A stretch of 64,000 bases of DNA from Spisula solida (Eukaryota; Mollusca; Bivalvia; Venerida; Mactridae): the NCBI GenBank assembly GCA_947247005.1, contig OX365948.1:34600601-34664600 (forward strand), read 5' to 3'. Position numbers and translations under genes: made by a program. This document shows positions 54,767 to 64,000 of this stretch, one piece after another. Under the pieces are notes generated by a model that ran no database searches, had not been told where the DNA came from, and saw nothing but the letters and a program-made list of their open reading frames with translations. Positions within the stretch are counted from its first letter, which is position 1. Each line of letters starts with the position of its first letter.

Positions 54767-54822
54767 TCATTTTTGACTATTTGTATGATCTATCAAACTT
54801 TTACTATCCCCAAAAAAATATC

Positions 54823-55233
54823 ATGCAACAAAATCACACAAACCCATGCGATTGTAACGATGTGCTAGAGCTCAGTAGGTTAGTGCGAAAAAATAAAGCA
54901 GAAGTCAATAAGTTGAATTTAGGTATTAGTGGAATGCAACAAGAGTCGGAATTGTTGGGTGAAAATATCGATCGTCTCCAAACAGAATTCGATAGACATA
55001 CACGGCTTACACATCGAGATTTGCGAGCAGCAATGTTGTCTTTGAAGTTTTTTATTCAAGAAAGCTGTATTGAACCAGAAGCATTTCTTCGTGAGGTTTC
55101 TTCGAGGGGTCCTCTAAATAAAGTAGAGCGAGATAGTCTCCGTCGATTGCTGAAACAGTATTTCGTTTTACTGAATGATGAAAGTAGTCGGTTTCGTAGA
55201 GCTTGGATAGCTGAGAGGACAAATGACAATTGA
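54823..55233 (+). CDS. Coiled-coil protein, paralogue of the gene at 52588
   Basis: The frame opens at TTG 54781; the first ATG is 54823 (MQQNHTNPCDC), giving 136 aa. It has a CDC near the N-terminus, a coiled coil (about 20-60), then LRAAMLSLKFFIQE and the KQYFVLL and AWIAER blocks shared with the minus-strand gene at 52588. It is divergent from the F-box-like gene (start 54766), 56 bp apart. An inverted duplication is the simplest origin. Confidence 0.65.
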   Translation: MQQNHTNPCDCNDVLELSRLVRKNKAEVNKLNLGISGMQQESELLGENIDRLQTEFDRHTRLTHRDLRAAMLSLKFFIQESCIEPEAFLREVSSRGPLNKVERDSLRRLLKQYFVLLNDESSRFRRAWIAERTNDN

Positions 55234-55237
55234 TTTG

Positions 55238-55663
55238 TTAACAATTTCTATTTCTAATTGTTCGAATCAATTTGCACCAAGCATCGCGTCGAAATCGGTC
55301 TTTGAGTTGTGACAAAACTGGTCCTGGCAAATTCGACAAGTAACAAAATATTTCATCGTTTGTCAAAAGTCCACATAGTGAAACAATATTTGAAGCGCAT
55401 ATGGCTTGCAATGAATCTGACGTTCTTGCATTCCGTAACATCAAACTACGCTGTTCGAAAATTTCGTGGATCACCCACTCTATTTCCATCATGCAAAAAA
55501 CATCTTCTAACACTTCAACATTTGTTGATATATTGACAAGCAGCGTGGTTGGCAAAATTGACAAACAATTCCGCATGTTCAGCACCACATCAACTTCTTC
55601 ACGATAAAATTGTTGCAGCTGTGCTATAATCAGGTTCATAGATTTTTGTTTCAAACTTTGCAT
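55238..55663 (-). CDS. Unknown 141-aa protein
   Basis: The frame opens at TTG 55696; the first ATG is 55663, giving 141 aa. Mainly helical, with regularly spaced Leu/Ile and four or five Cys. A loose similarity to the F-box-like paralogues (LPTTLLVNI, helical repeats) is possible but not firm. It converges with 54823-55233, 4 bp between stops. Confidence 0.6.
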   Translation of the reverse strand: MQSLKQKSMNLIIAQLQQFYREEVDVVLNMRNCLSILPTTLLVNISTNVEVLEDVFCMMEIEWVIHEIFEQRSLMLRNARTSDSLQAICASNIVSLCGLLTNDEIFCYLSNLPGPVLSQLKDRFRRDAWCKLIRTIRNRNC

Positions 55664-55793
55664 GTTGACTTTATGACGGTTAACGAGTAACTGCAAGAAC
55701 TATCCTAATAGACTAGTGTATCCATCAAAATTAATATTTGTGTATTTTCATTTTTTTTTATTTTGTAGTTTTACTTTGTCTACTAGTATATAT

Positions 55794-56036
55794 ATGACAG
55801 AAATAGTAAATGAGAAAAACACTGATCGGACTACGTTACAAAATCTCCAATTGAGAAACGAACATCTAGAAAATGTTATTTTCGATTTACAATGTGAAAT
55901 TGACAAACTTGAAGCCGCGATAATTATTCACAAACGTGAGATCAAGCAAGACCCTGTTTTGCGACCAAAACAACACGAAAAACAAAATTGGTTTCATCGG
56001 GTTTTTCGAAGCTTGTGTTGCATACAATGCCTATAA
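55794..56036 (+). CDS. Small 80-aa coiled-coil protein with Cys-rich end
   Basis: The frame extends to a GTG at 55716; the first ATG is 55794, next to an AT-rich TATATATA. The product is a coiled coil (about 15-50) ending in CCIQC. It may be a membrane-associated (acylated Cys) or oligomeric small protein. The stop overlaps the TATA box of the next gene. Coiled-coil architecture links it to the neighbouring small genes, but clear homology is not seen. Confidence 0.5.
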   Translation: MTEIVNEKNTDRTTLQNLQLRNEHLENVIFDLQCEIDKLEAAIIIHKREIKQDPVLRPKQHEKQNWFHRVFRSLCCIQCL

Positions 56037-56039
56037 AAA
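56032..56039 (+). promoter_or_regulatory. TATA box for the gene starting at 56100
   Basis: TATAAAAA overlaps the stop codon (56034-56036) of the upstream small gene and lies 61-68 nt before the ATG at 56100. Confidence 0.5.
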
Positions 56040-56099
56040 CCCAATCGTTATCTCAGTAGCTTCATTTCCAAATTACCTTTCGTCGAATACAGTCACAAA

Positions 56100-56465
56100 A
56101 TGGAAAATATTCAACAACTGTTCAAACATATCGAAAGAATTGATGCTTGCATTGTCAAGTTGCAAGTAAACAAAAAAAAATACATGCAACAGCTGAAGGA
56201 AGCAATTGCGAATCAACCTCAGTCAGACAGAAGCAAAATGGAGACAAGTGAGTCAGAAACAGAAACTGATCAAAATGACCAAGCTGAGTTACTCTGGGCT
56301 GACGATGGCGATTGGGATGCGGAATACGAGAAATACTTGCTGGAGTGTAAAAACAATGATTTTTGTACGCAAACAACAGAAGAACATTTGACTTGGGACT
56401 ACCTAACTAACTCTACAGTTGAAGATTGGACCAACGATAACGAACCACCATTTCATGTTTTATAA
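56100..56465 (+). CDS. Small acidic protein with N-terminal coiled coil
   Basis: ATG at 56100; 121 aa. Residues about 1-40 form a coiled-coil-like helix (MENIQQLFKHIERIDACIVK), the remainder is acidic and Trp-rich (ADDGDWDAEYEKYL, LTWDYL, VEDWTND). Acidic-aromatic tails of this kind often mediate interactions, such as transactivation. AATAAA follows at 56479-56484. Function unknown. Confidence 0.65.
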   Translation: MENIQQLFKHIERIDACIVKLQVNKKKYMQQLKEAIANQPQSDRSKMETSESETETDQNDQAELLWADDGDWDAEYEKYLLECKNNDFCTQTTEEHLTWDYLTNSTVEDWTNDNEPPFHVL

Positions 56466-57075
56466 AAGTGTAAATGAAAATAAATACATGTATACAAATG
56501 AAAATTTCTGCCTTGAATTTTTGTTACTGTGTATGTTGCTTTGTAACTGAGACAGTTATTTGTCTATAAAAAACAGCAACATTCTACTGAGTGTCATTCG
56601 TCTTTTGGAAGCTACACACAGACAAATGCTCCAGCAGAATAAAGTAGCTATTCTGAAAACACTAACGTTTGCACTAACGAGGAGCAACACTGAATATGAA
56701 CATATCAAACCGAAACATGTCTCATGTATTGAAATACATTGAATTGATGTTTTCAAGAAATAACAATATTCCCGACTCAATCAGAATTTGATAATTGTTC
56801 AAATGCCAGTGTCGTTTCAACATCAGAAACATACCGATGAATATCAAACCGACACACGTCTAACAGAAATGCATTGATTTGATATTTTTGACAAGAAATA
56901 TAAAATTCCTGTCATAATCATGTTTTTCAGTAGTGTCCGAATACCAACTAGGAAAACAAAGCATTTCAACATTTGATTTCGGAGCTAATGAGTAACTTCA
57001 AACATCAAAATGTTGAAATGACGAAGAAAATGAATAAATACATTTTAGGTTACAAATTGTGATTTTATTTTGCAG
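56466..57075. repeat. Non-coding gap with an imperfect direct repeat
   Basis: No convincing gene. The region contains two related segments starting at about 56702 and 56840, each beginning ATATCAAACCGA and continuing for about 80 bp with scattered differences. A 60-codon plus-strand frame (56560-56742) has no early ATG and spans part of the first copy; I treat it as chance or as a decayed gene remnant. Confidence 0.45.
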
Positions 57076-57768
57076 TCAGAAATAAAAACGTTGTATACTT
57101 GTAATATCAATACGACAAAACATACACTTTGGTCTATTGTCTCTCATAACTATGTTTGTACACTCGTCACACACAGTGTGCCCACATGACAAAACAGTGT
57201 TGATCTCACGATTCACACATATCTTGCAGTTTCTCGAATCAGCGAGTTCTGTCTCTATCCTCTTCTGTAGTTGACTCTTTTCATCAGAAGTTATGATAGA
57301 GTTTATGATTTTCAAAACATACTTTTCTTTCTTCACCAAACAGTTTGTTTGTTTCCGTACATATTCAATACCACACATTGACCGTATTTGATTGCCATAT
57401 CGAATAACATCTTTTGTCACAATTTGAATGTCTTCCAAGCAAGTTTGTAAATCTGAGTATGTTACAGAGATGTCACTACTCGTTTTTCTACATTGATCAG
57501 GACAAACACTTTCGCTCAAGCATACACATCTTTTGACACAGTACATCATACATTTCATTTGTGGAGTTGTTTTTGTCAAGCGACATAGCTCTTTCAATTT
57601 GTGTAACTGCCTAGTAGCCAGGACAAGTATTTCTCGACGTGTGTTCTCGACGAAAGTCATCGTTGAAATTACACACCAATGTGGTGACACTCCCCATTTA
57701 TCCAGACTTGTGACTGGCATGCATTTTGTTACATATTGTAACAAAATGCAAGGTTGGGTTACCCACAT
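57076..57768 (-). CDS. RING-finger protein, putative E3 ubiquitin ligase
   Basis: The 230-aa frame begins at ATG 57768 (alternatives at codons 17 and 37). The C-terminus is a C3HC4 RING: CKIC, a Cys before GHTVCDEC, and CMFC near the end, like those of IAPs and other E3 ligases. A Cys-rich segment in the middle (CMMYCVKRCVC) may bind metal too; no BIR domain is seen. It is the last convincing gene before the repeat-rich right part. Substrate unknown. Confidence 0.75.
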   Translation of the reverse strand: MWVTQPCILLQYVTKCMPVTSLDKWGVSPHWCVISTMTFVENTRREILVLATRQLHKLKELCRLTKTTPQMKCMMYCVKRCVCLSESVCPDQCRKTSSDISVTYSDLQTCLEDIQIVTKDVIRYGNQIRSMCGIEYVRKQTNCLVKKEKYVLKIINSIITSDEKSQLQKRIETELADSRNCKICVNREINTVLSCGHTVCDECTNIVMRDNRPKCMFCRIDITSIQRFYF

Positions 57769-59359
57769 CGGACAAAAAAAACACAGGCAACTCGTGGGTT
57801 CAGTAAAGTGTAAACACTAAACTGACTGAATTTTGTCAAAATGAGTTGCTGTTGTTCGCTCACAGGGTTTCCAGCTAACGATATCAGAGCCCGATATTTG
57901 CAACTGCGTCCACCCTACAAAGCTACTCGTGACTATTAGTGGTCATCTAGGAACGACATACCTCGCCTACGAGCGGAGCCGTCAAAAGCCGCCTTCAACC
58001 CCATTTGCAAACTTCAGAACAAATATCCCCGAATGACACAGGAGTTGCAGGATCTATCCATGTTTGTTATGTCACTAACGCACACAGACTCCAAGATTTT
58101 TCAACCCCGGACCAAGCCAACTCCCTAGCGATATTTACTCCGAAAAATTAGTTACTTAACATACCAAATAAAATGACAGCGAAGAGGGCGCTGATCCATT
58201 GAACCCGAGGGTAAGATCCAGAACCAACTAAGCTGAAAAAATATTAAACTAAATCCTAACCAAATTTTGAAAATTAACCCATTTCGTTATAAGAACAGAG
58301 GATGGATTTACCTCAAGAGTTTGTGCTGATAAATCAGCGAGTTTTGTTGTGGTTTTTTTTGTTTAGTTTTTTTTTTGTTTGTTTGTTTTAATCAAAGACA
58401 CATTTGTTACAATATTGAAAACTCATGCTAAATCAAATTTGAAACAGCAATCATCCCTCCAATGAAAGGCATATTCATGCAGTGACCAGTAAAGGACGTC
58501 TGATATAATATCATCCACACGAGGCGCCTGACATGAAAGAAGAACAAAAGCCACTCCAAATCAGAGTCAGCATGTTTTCCAACATTGTAACTCACTTACA
58601 ATAAACGAATGTCTGCGGTGGCTACCCTTCTACTCTCAGTTCGAAGGACCACTGCCCACTGCAGCTATCCAGATAAACCGTTGCTGAGACTCAAGATATA
58701 AATATCAAGAGCGTGTGACAGACGTAATTGAAGTGAACCTTAAGCCTTAACAGTATATTTCATTTTAGATTTAGTTTTTATTTTGACATTGAGTTCATGA
58801 TTTAGTTACATGTTTAGTTTTGTGTTAGCTTTAGTTTTTTTTCAAATGTTTGAATCAATTTTTAATTTAAATCGATTCTAGTTTTGTAGCTTGTGTTTGC
58901 AATACTGTAAAATGCATCATGATCGTGATATTGTGAAGCGTATATACATCGCATTTACGTCGCGTTAATACAAAACTTATCTGTATCAGATCATCATACA
59001 GATAGAGTTTCGTATAGTTGTGTTACGGTTGAAACGCGCAAAAGGTCTGAAAACATGGTACATTCAGAAATATAAACATATAGACTAACAAGAAATCCTA
59101 GTACGTTTAAGTCACAGCTGAAAATCAGAAACATTGAACAATATAAATCTAAATATCTAAAACTAAGCTGAAAACATGTATGTATCTAACATATCTAAGT
59201 AAAACAAACTGAAATAGAAATCATTATGCTATCAACTACTTATCACAACATCTAAACATAAAATGAAACATAAACATCATTGTAACATAATATCATGATA
59301 TACCAAATCAAAAAATGTTATAACCAAAACATGTATACAATCAAACTAAATTCAAATAT
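57769..59359. other. Region without a recognised gene
   Basis: About 1.6 kb with no ORF of gene quality on either strand. The first kilobase (to about 58720) has noticeably mixed, higher-GC composition than the coding part, with no repeats that I could see; a T/G-rich low-complexity tract lies at 58345-58390. The rest (58750-59359) is AT-rich. I cannot tell whether it is non-coding viral DNA, a large RNA locus or something else. Confidence 0.5.
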
Positions 59360-59960
59360 CAGTTCTATCAAATACCACCCACCACAAAAAAACTTCATGG
59401 GCATAGGACAATCAGTTGAGCAATGCTATAAAAAAACATGACCACCCACCACGACGCTCACAGGAGAAATGAGCATAGGGTAAATTCATATCGAAGGACA
59501 AAAAAATCAAATCCGAAGGGACAAAAAAATCAAATATGTTATGCTCAATACAAAGCATATACAACCACCCACCACGACGCTCACAGGAGAAATGAGCATA
59601 GGGTAAATTCATATCGAAGGACAAAAAAATCAAATCCGAAGGGACAAAAAAATCAAATATGTTATGCTCAATACAAAGCATACACAACCACCCACCACAA
59701 TGTTCATATACCAAATCAACAATGGTACATGTAAAACATAAAATATCAAATCAGCATTGCTACATGTATACAACCACCCACCACAACAATCAAAAGCAAA
59801 CTGAACTCAAATATCAGTTCTATCAAATACCACCCACCACAAAAAATGTCACATGAAATATCAAATCAACATTGCTATACAAAACATGACCACCCACCAG
59901 GACGCTCACAGGAGAAATGAGCATAGAATGTTATGTCAAATGACAAACACTTCCCACCCG
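59360..59960. repeat. Direct repeats around ACCACCCACCAC, with a 123-bp tandem unit
   Basis: The unit starting ACCACCCACCACGACGCTC begins at 59441 and recurs at 59564, with a third, truncated start at 59687; spacing is exactly 123 bp both times, and the first two units are almost identical. Further ACCACCCACCA boxes occur near 59377, 59775, 59830 and 59890. Because 123 is a multiple of three, the units leave open frames on both strands (about 98-100 codons), which I do not regard as genes. Confidence 0.85.
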
Positions 59961-60370
59961 CAAAATACAACATAACTAAACTTATCAGCTAACAACTCAC
60001 CGATCAGCTGGCAGTAATACGTCCGACTCCTTCGACACTCGAACACAGAATGAATATTGTCACTGTCGAATAAATTTTTTATGAAATTTTCAAAAAAAAA
60101 TTTGACCATAAGTCAGCTTCCAATTTTGCAGTTGTGTTCCAGAATGAGCAGAATTTCTTGTGCTCTGACATTTATACCTATGATTTCAAGGTGCATTATT
60201 ATTATATCAACCAATCAAAATGCTTCATTTCTGAAAAAACTAAGAATTTCATTTTTGTTAGAGTATACTAATTTCATCAACTAATTTCATTGACCAATCA
60301 AAATGCAGAATTCTGATTTTTTTTACTTTATGAAATTTTTAGATTTCAGATGAAATTTTCATGTTTTGAA
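59961..60370. other. AT-rich spacer
   Basis: Between two repeat arrays. A short plus frame (60057-60284) lacks coding character. I see nothing else that can be supported. Confidence 0.4.
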
Positions 60371-61000
60371 CTTTTGATATCAGAGCTCCTAAAAACACGT
60401 CTACTCACTTCGACAGTCAGGTGAAAAGTGAAAAATTTTGGTTGAACATAAAAAAATTCGAAAGTTAGATCTTACAATTTACGTCGAAACGTAGTCAAAC
60501 AATTTTTGAGATTGTAAACTTATATCGAGAGCTCCCCAAAACACGTCTATACTCACTTCGACAGTCAGATGAAAAGTGAAACATTTTGGTTGAACAGTAA
60601 AATATTTCAAATTTCAGAACATTTTTTGTTGTTGAATTTACAAAAATGATCACAAAAATACGTCGAGACTATCTGCAACACCCAGACAAAAAAATGAAAA
60701 AATCTTGTTTGATCTGTAAAATATTTCAAATTTCGGAACATTTGTTGAACGTATTCAGAAAACTTCATCAGCCAAAAAAATCAATTTCGGAACATTTTTG
60801 TTGATGATTTTATAAATGTAGTCACCAAAATACATCAGACAAAAAAATGAAAAAATCTGTTCGATCAGTAAAATATTTCAAATTTCGGAACATTTTTGTT
60901 GAATTCATAAAAACGGTTACAAAAATACATCTACTCTCTTCAACACCAAGACCAAAAAAATCTAGCAGTAAAATTTCGAAACATTTTTGTTGTTGAATTC
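60371..61000. repeat. Degenerate direct repeats
   Basis: Two clear related units share CAGAGCTCC or GAGAGCTCC, then AACACGTCTA, CTCACTTCGACAGTCAG and GAAAAGTGAAA (ACACGTCT at 60395 and 60541, 146 bp apart). Shorter related blocks (AAAATATTTCAAATTTC followed by GGAACATTTTTGTTG) occur at about 60600, 60720 and 60870. No genes. Confidence 0.7.
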
Positions 61001-61295
61001 ATAAAATACGTTAACTCACTACGACAGCCAAATATGATTCATTTTGACAAAAAAATTAAAATTGACAAATCGTTCAAAATTTTCTGAAACAATTTCCAGA
61101 ACACTGAAACAATTTCAGAACATTTACATTTTTACAGATTTTCATTTGAGTCACATTTTTCATTTGAGTAGAATTCTCATTTCACTAGCATATCTCTAGA
61201 ATTTTGTTCCATCAGAATCTCTACATTTTGTGTCTGTAAATCTCTACATTTGTATGTATGTTTTTATGTTTGACTCAATGTAAGACAAGAAGCAA
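61001..61295. other. AT-rich non-coding segment
   Basis: No ORF of interest. Contains T-rich stretches with repeated CATTTGAGT and similar motifs (about 61140-61200). No other structure seen. Confidence 0.4.
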
Positions 61296-61535
61296 ATGCT
61301 GGCAGACAAAATAACCATTCACCAACCTACGCAACTGCACACTACACTCACAGGTGTACCGCCTGCAAGTCCAAGTAAAAACTATCGCGACCATCATGGG
61401 TACAGGCCTACATTTCGAAATGGGGTACAGAGACGAGTTGCCAAATGGTATCATAGCCGTGAAGCGAGAGAGCTTTCCCAACACGGTCTAGTCACGACCA
61501 TCAAAACCGTGTTGAGTCGGGGTAACCCAGCCTAG
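61296..61535 (+). CDS. Candidate small basic protein in a GC-richer island
   Basis: A 79-codon frame with an ATG at 61296 runs through the only G/C-richer stretch (about 61295-61540) in an otherwise AT-rich repeat region. The product is basic, with Arg/His-rich segments and GVQRRVAKWYHSREAREL, and ends in RGNPA. The composition contrast and the uninterrupted frame support either a small gene or a decayed copy of something imported. The sequence shows no known domain. It may equally be non-coding. Confidence 0.3.
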   Translation: MLADKITIHQPTQLHTTLTGVPPASPSKNYRDHHGYRPTFRNGVQRRVAKWYHSREARELSQHGLVTTIKTVLSRGNPA

Positions 61536-61615
61536 TTTTCTCTCGAAGTTCTGTCGCCAAACATTTTGCTACATGTCTTCCAATGAATCAAATTTCAGCC
61601 GAGACAAATATTGTT

Positions 61616-62640
61616 TCATGTGTGAATGTGTTTCGGTCCAGCCAGGGAGCTACAGCTGAAAAATTTGCCAGTACAAAACCAAAAATGAGCAAATGTCACA
61701 ATTGAGAATGTACCAGCAAATTTGTACATCACAGTTTTGTCAGTGATGATGTGAAATTTTGTTCCAGTTTGTAAGCAAATATCCGTGAGAAATATATTCT
61801 CATTTGTGACTGAATGTGTTTCGGTCCAGCCAGGGAGCTGTGGCTGAAAAATTTGCCAGTACAAAACCAAACATGAACAAATATCACAATTGAGAATGTA
61901 CCAGCAAATTTGTACATCACTGTTTTGTCAGCGATGATGTGAGATTTTGTTCAAGTGAAAATTACAATATTTTCACATTTGAACCATACCTGAGAAATTT
62001 TGTTACAATTGCAACAGTGATAAATATGTTCTCATGTGTGAATGAATTTGTTTCGGTCAAGCCAGGGAGCATTAGCTGAAAATTTGCCAATACAAAACCA
62101 AAAATGAACAAATCTCCGTATGAGAGACATGTATGTGGTGAGCAATGAAGCACGTCTGGCGTTGAAACCATCCACATGGCGTCAATCATGTTAGAATTCT
62201 TGATCAAAATTGAGAATGTACCGGCAAATTTGAACATCACTTTTTGTCAGTGATGTTGTGAGATTTTGTTTCAGTGTAAATTTAAGATGTTCTAGTATTT
62301 TCACAAATGAACCATTGTTGAGAAATTCACTGTTACAAAAGCAAAACGACCATCTCCGTATCTGTAACATATTTGCAGTGAGCGGCAAAGCTCGTCTGGT
62401 AAGATAACCATCCACAAGTCGCTACAGATGTTAGAAATGAAATCATGTCACAAGTGTACCAGCGAATCTTTGCAACAATGTTTCACCCGTGAAAATAGTT
62501 TGTCATGTGTGAGTGAATTTGTTTCGGGCAAGCCAGGGAGCTATGGCTGAACAATTTGCCAATACAAAATCACAAGTGATAATGTACCAGCAAATTTGAA
62601 CGTCACTTTTTCAGTGATGATGTGAGATTTTGTATCAGTG
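61616..62640. repeat. Imperfect direct repeats with TTTCGG...GCCAGGGAGC core
   Basis: Four copies of TTTCGG(T/G)C(C/A)AGCCAGGGAGC start at 61631, 61819, 62051 and 62522 (spacing 188, 232 and 471, the last near twice 235). Each is followed by GCTGAAAAATTTGCCA-like sequence, GAGAATGTACCAGCAAATTTG and a GTCAGTGATGATGTGA-like box. Another pair of related blocks carries CACGTCTGG or CTCGTCTGG and ACCATCCACA (near 62151 and 62392). No supported genes. Confidence 0.8.
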
Positions 62641-63640
62641 TTTCATCAGTATTTATTTTGTTGGTTCGTTTTGAGTTAAAATTTTGATTGTTCAAACATT
62701 TGTTAGAATGTACACTGACATATGAGATTGAAAATCATAAAAAAATGTTAAGTTTAGTTTATTGCCAATGATTGTTAGTCAGCTCCCCCAGTCTATCAAA
62801 TGTTTGAAACATCAACATCATGTTCGACAAATTTCTCAAATTCAAGAGTGTATGAGAATTTTGTTGAAACTCAAATTAAAAGATATTGACAAACACAGAA
62901 TAAAATGACAAACACAAAGTAGTAGGATAGATTGTAGAATGTGAGACTAGACAGAAACTGTTATTTTATTCATTTTTCATGCAGTGATACAACAAATACG
63001 ACGTTGGTAACATTTTTGCAGTACTGAGTCGCTTGTTCTGTGCAGCCACAATTCTGAAAATAAATGAAGCAAATATGATACAAAACAAGTCAGATGTATA
63101 TTCAACATTACTTTTTTCAAATTTCACAACAGCTTGTCAGACAATGTTCAGTTGGTCACAGTGCATGAGCGACCAAGTAGGAACATTTTGCCAAATTACA
63201 ACATACATACTCAATCAAATTACATTTGAAAATATTTCACAATTGTTTTCACCAAGCAAGTGAATGGTTAACATTTTGTATGATATCTAAGTAAAAGAAC
63301 TCACATTGTGTAACCGACTCAGCTCTCAATCTACTGCATAATTACATTGACTATATGTTTGATGCTGTACTAGACAGATACTGTACATCTCATCTCATTC
63401 TGCAACAGAATAAAAACATATCAATGCATGCTTTATTTCAAAAAGTATCCCGTAAATGTTTGTCAGGATAGGTACAGAATGCTTGCGGTGTGTCAAAATG
63501 TAACTTCAAATGTCAGTCGTCAATCATCATAAACACAAATCAAACTAAATGCACTTTCACACTCAATTATGATAACCAGTTTGAATTATACAAAGGCACG
63601 GCGGATTGTTAAAAATGTTTAAGCTTGAATAATTTCTAAG
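62641..63640. other. Region without a recognised gene
   Basis: AT-rich sequence with no gene-quality frame. A plus frame at 63033-63263 of 76 codons has no supporting features, though it begins with an ATG. I see no strong repeat, promoter or RNA gene here. Confidence 0.4.
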
Positions 63641-63641
63641 C

Positions 63642-63822
63642 TCCGTGTTTGATCATTCTAACAAATCTCACCGTGATTATATGAGTAACAATCCGTCAAA
63701 GCAACGACATGTTCTCGTAAAGATGTACAATATTTACAGAACAAGCTGTAGAACATTTGTTTTTCTCAGACACAAGCTTGGCATGAACGGTCCGGGATTT
63801 CAGCTAAAAACTCAAACACGGA
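63642..63822. other. Possible long-range stem enclosing about 160 nt
   Basis: TCCGTGTTTGA (63642-63652) is an exact reverse complement of TCAAACACGGA (63812-63822). The enclosed sequence is fairly balanced in base composition and could be a structured RNA or a small element. A 76-codon frame across it starts with GTG and is not convincing. This may be chance in a long window. Confidence 0.25.
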
Positions 63823-64000
63823 ATAAAATAACTAATCAAGGCACTCGCCCGTCTTATCGATGTATATTTCATTGAACAACACAACAATTTGGTAAAATAC
63901 TTCATGAGAACCCAACATTTGCCCCAGAACAAACATTCAATGTTCTTTCGACGGATTTACTGGCTAACCGTCGCAAATATTCGAGCCACAGTTTGTAAAT
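63823..64000. other. Terminal segment without a recognised feature
   Basis: No ORF, repeat or structure that I can support in the final 178 bp. Confidence 0.4.

Noticed and set aside
56560..56742. 60-codon plus frame after the acidic protein gene
   Set aside because: It starts with TTG, lies over a direct repeat and has no recognisable domain.
59412..59734. Open frames of about 98-100 codons on both strands in the tandem repeat
   Set aside because: They exist because the repeat period (123 bp) is a multiple of three; both strands give low-complexity repeated sequence.
59360..59960. CRISPR-like array
   Set aside because: The repeated ACCACCCACCAC boxes are irregularly spaced, the units are 123 bp and nearly identical throughout, so there are no repeat-spacer units.
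63033..63263. 76-codon plus frame in the right-hand region
   Set aside because: No promoter, no domain and no composition difference from the surrounding non-coding sequence.

Overview
The window looks like part of a large, AT-rich dsDNA virus genome of the order Herpesvirales, most like the mollusc herpesviruses (Malacoherpesviridae). The order is supported by a capsid maturation protease fused to a scaffold (10633-12048), a one-exon large terminase subunit with ATPase and nuclease motifs (22612-24714), a UL52-like primase (32639-35071), a UL9-like superfamily 2 helicase (44818-47037), an alkaline-nuclease-type PD-(D/E)XK exonuclease (12033-13160) and a candidate ICP8-like ssDNA-binding protein (35775-38867). 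A deoxynucleoside kinase, RING proteins and many genes I cannot match to known families are also present. The family assignment is inference, because no database search was possible.

Layout. From 1 to about 56.5 kb the sequence is densely coding on both strands, with short intergenic gaps, many small 5' or 3' overlaps and TATA-like boxes about 30-60 nt upstream of starts. A minus-strand gene runs off the left edge. From 2.0 to 13.2 kb there are mostly unidentified genes, then scaffold-protease and exonuclease. From 13.3 to 18.35 kb lies a co-directional plus-strand accessory block: a Fanzor/TnpB-like RNA-guided nuclease homologue with a foldable element directly downstream, a Bcl-2-like protein, two unknown genes and a kinase resembling the innate immune kinases TBK1/IKK-epsilon. 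From 18.4 to 32.6 kb there are a multi-pass membrane protein, three proteins with degenerate OTU-like regions, terminase, a possible AlkB-like oxygenase and dNK. From 32.6 to 50 kb lie primase, the ssDNA-binding candidate, RING and UL9-like genes. From 52.6 to 56.5 kb is a cluster of small duplicated genes (coiled-coil and F-box-like paralogues), followed by a RING gene at 57.1-57.8 kb.

From 57.8 kb to the end there is no convincing gene set. This part is rich in direct repeats (123-bp tandem units at 59.4-59.8 kb, degenerate units at 60.4-61.0 kb, and roughly 190-235-bp units at 61.6-62.6 kb), with one 79-codon ORF in a more GC-rich island and a possible long stem near 63.6-63.8 kb. It may be a genome repeat or junction region.

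Functionally, the replication and packaging genes form a standard herpesvirus core. The accessory genes (Bcl-2-like, TBK1-like kinase, OTU-like, RING, F-box-like) point to control of host apoptosis, innate signalling and ubiquitin. The Fanzor-like gene with its adjacent candidate guide-RNA scaffold is the most unusual system here.
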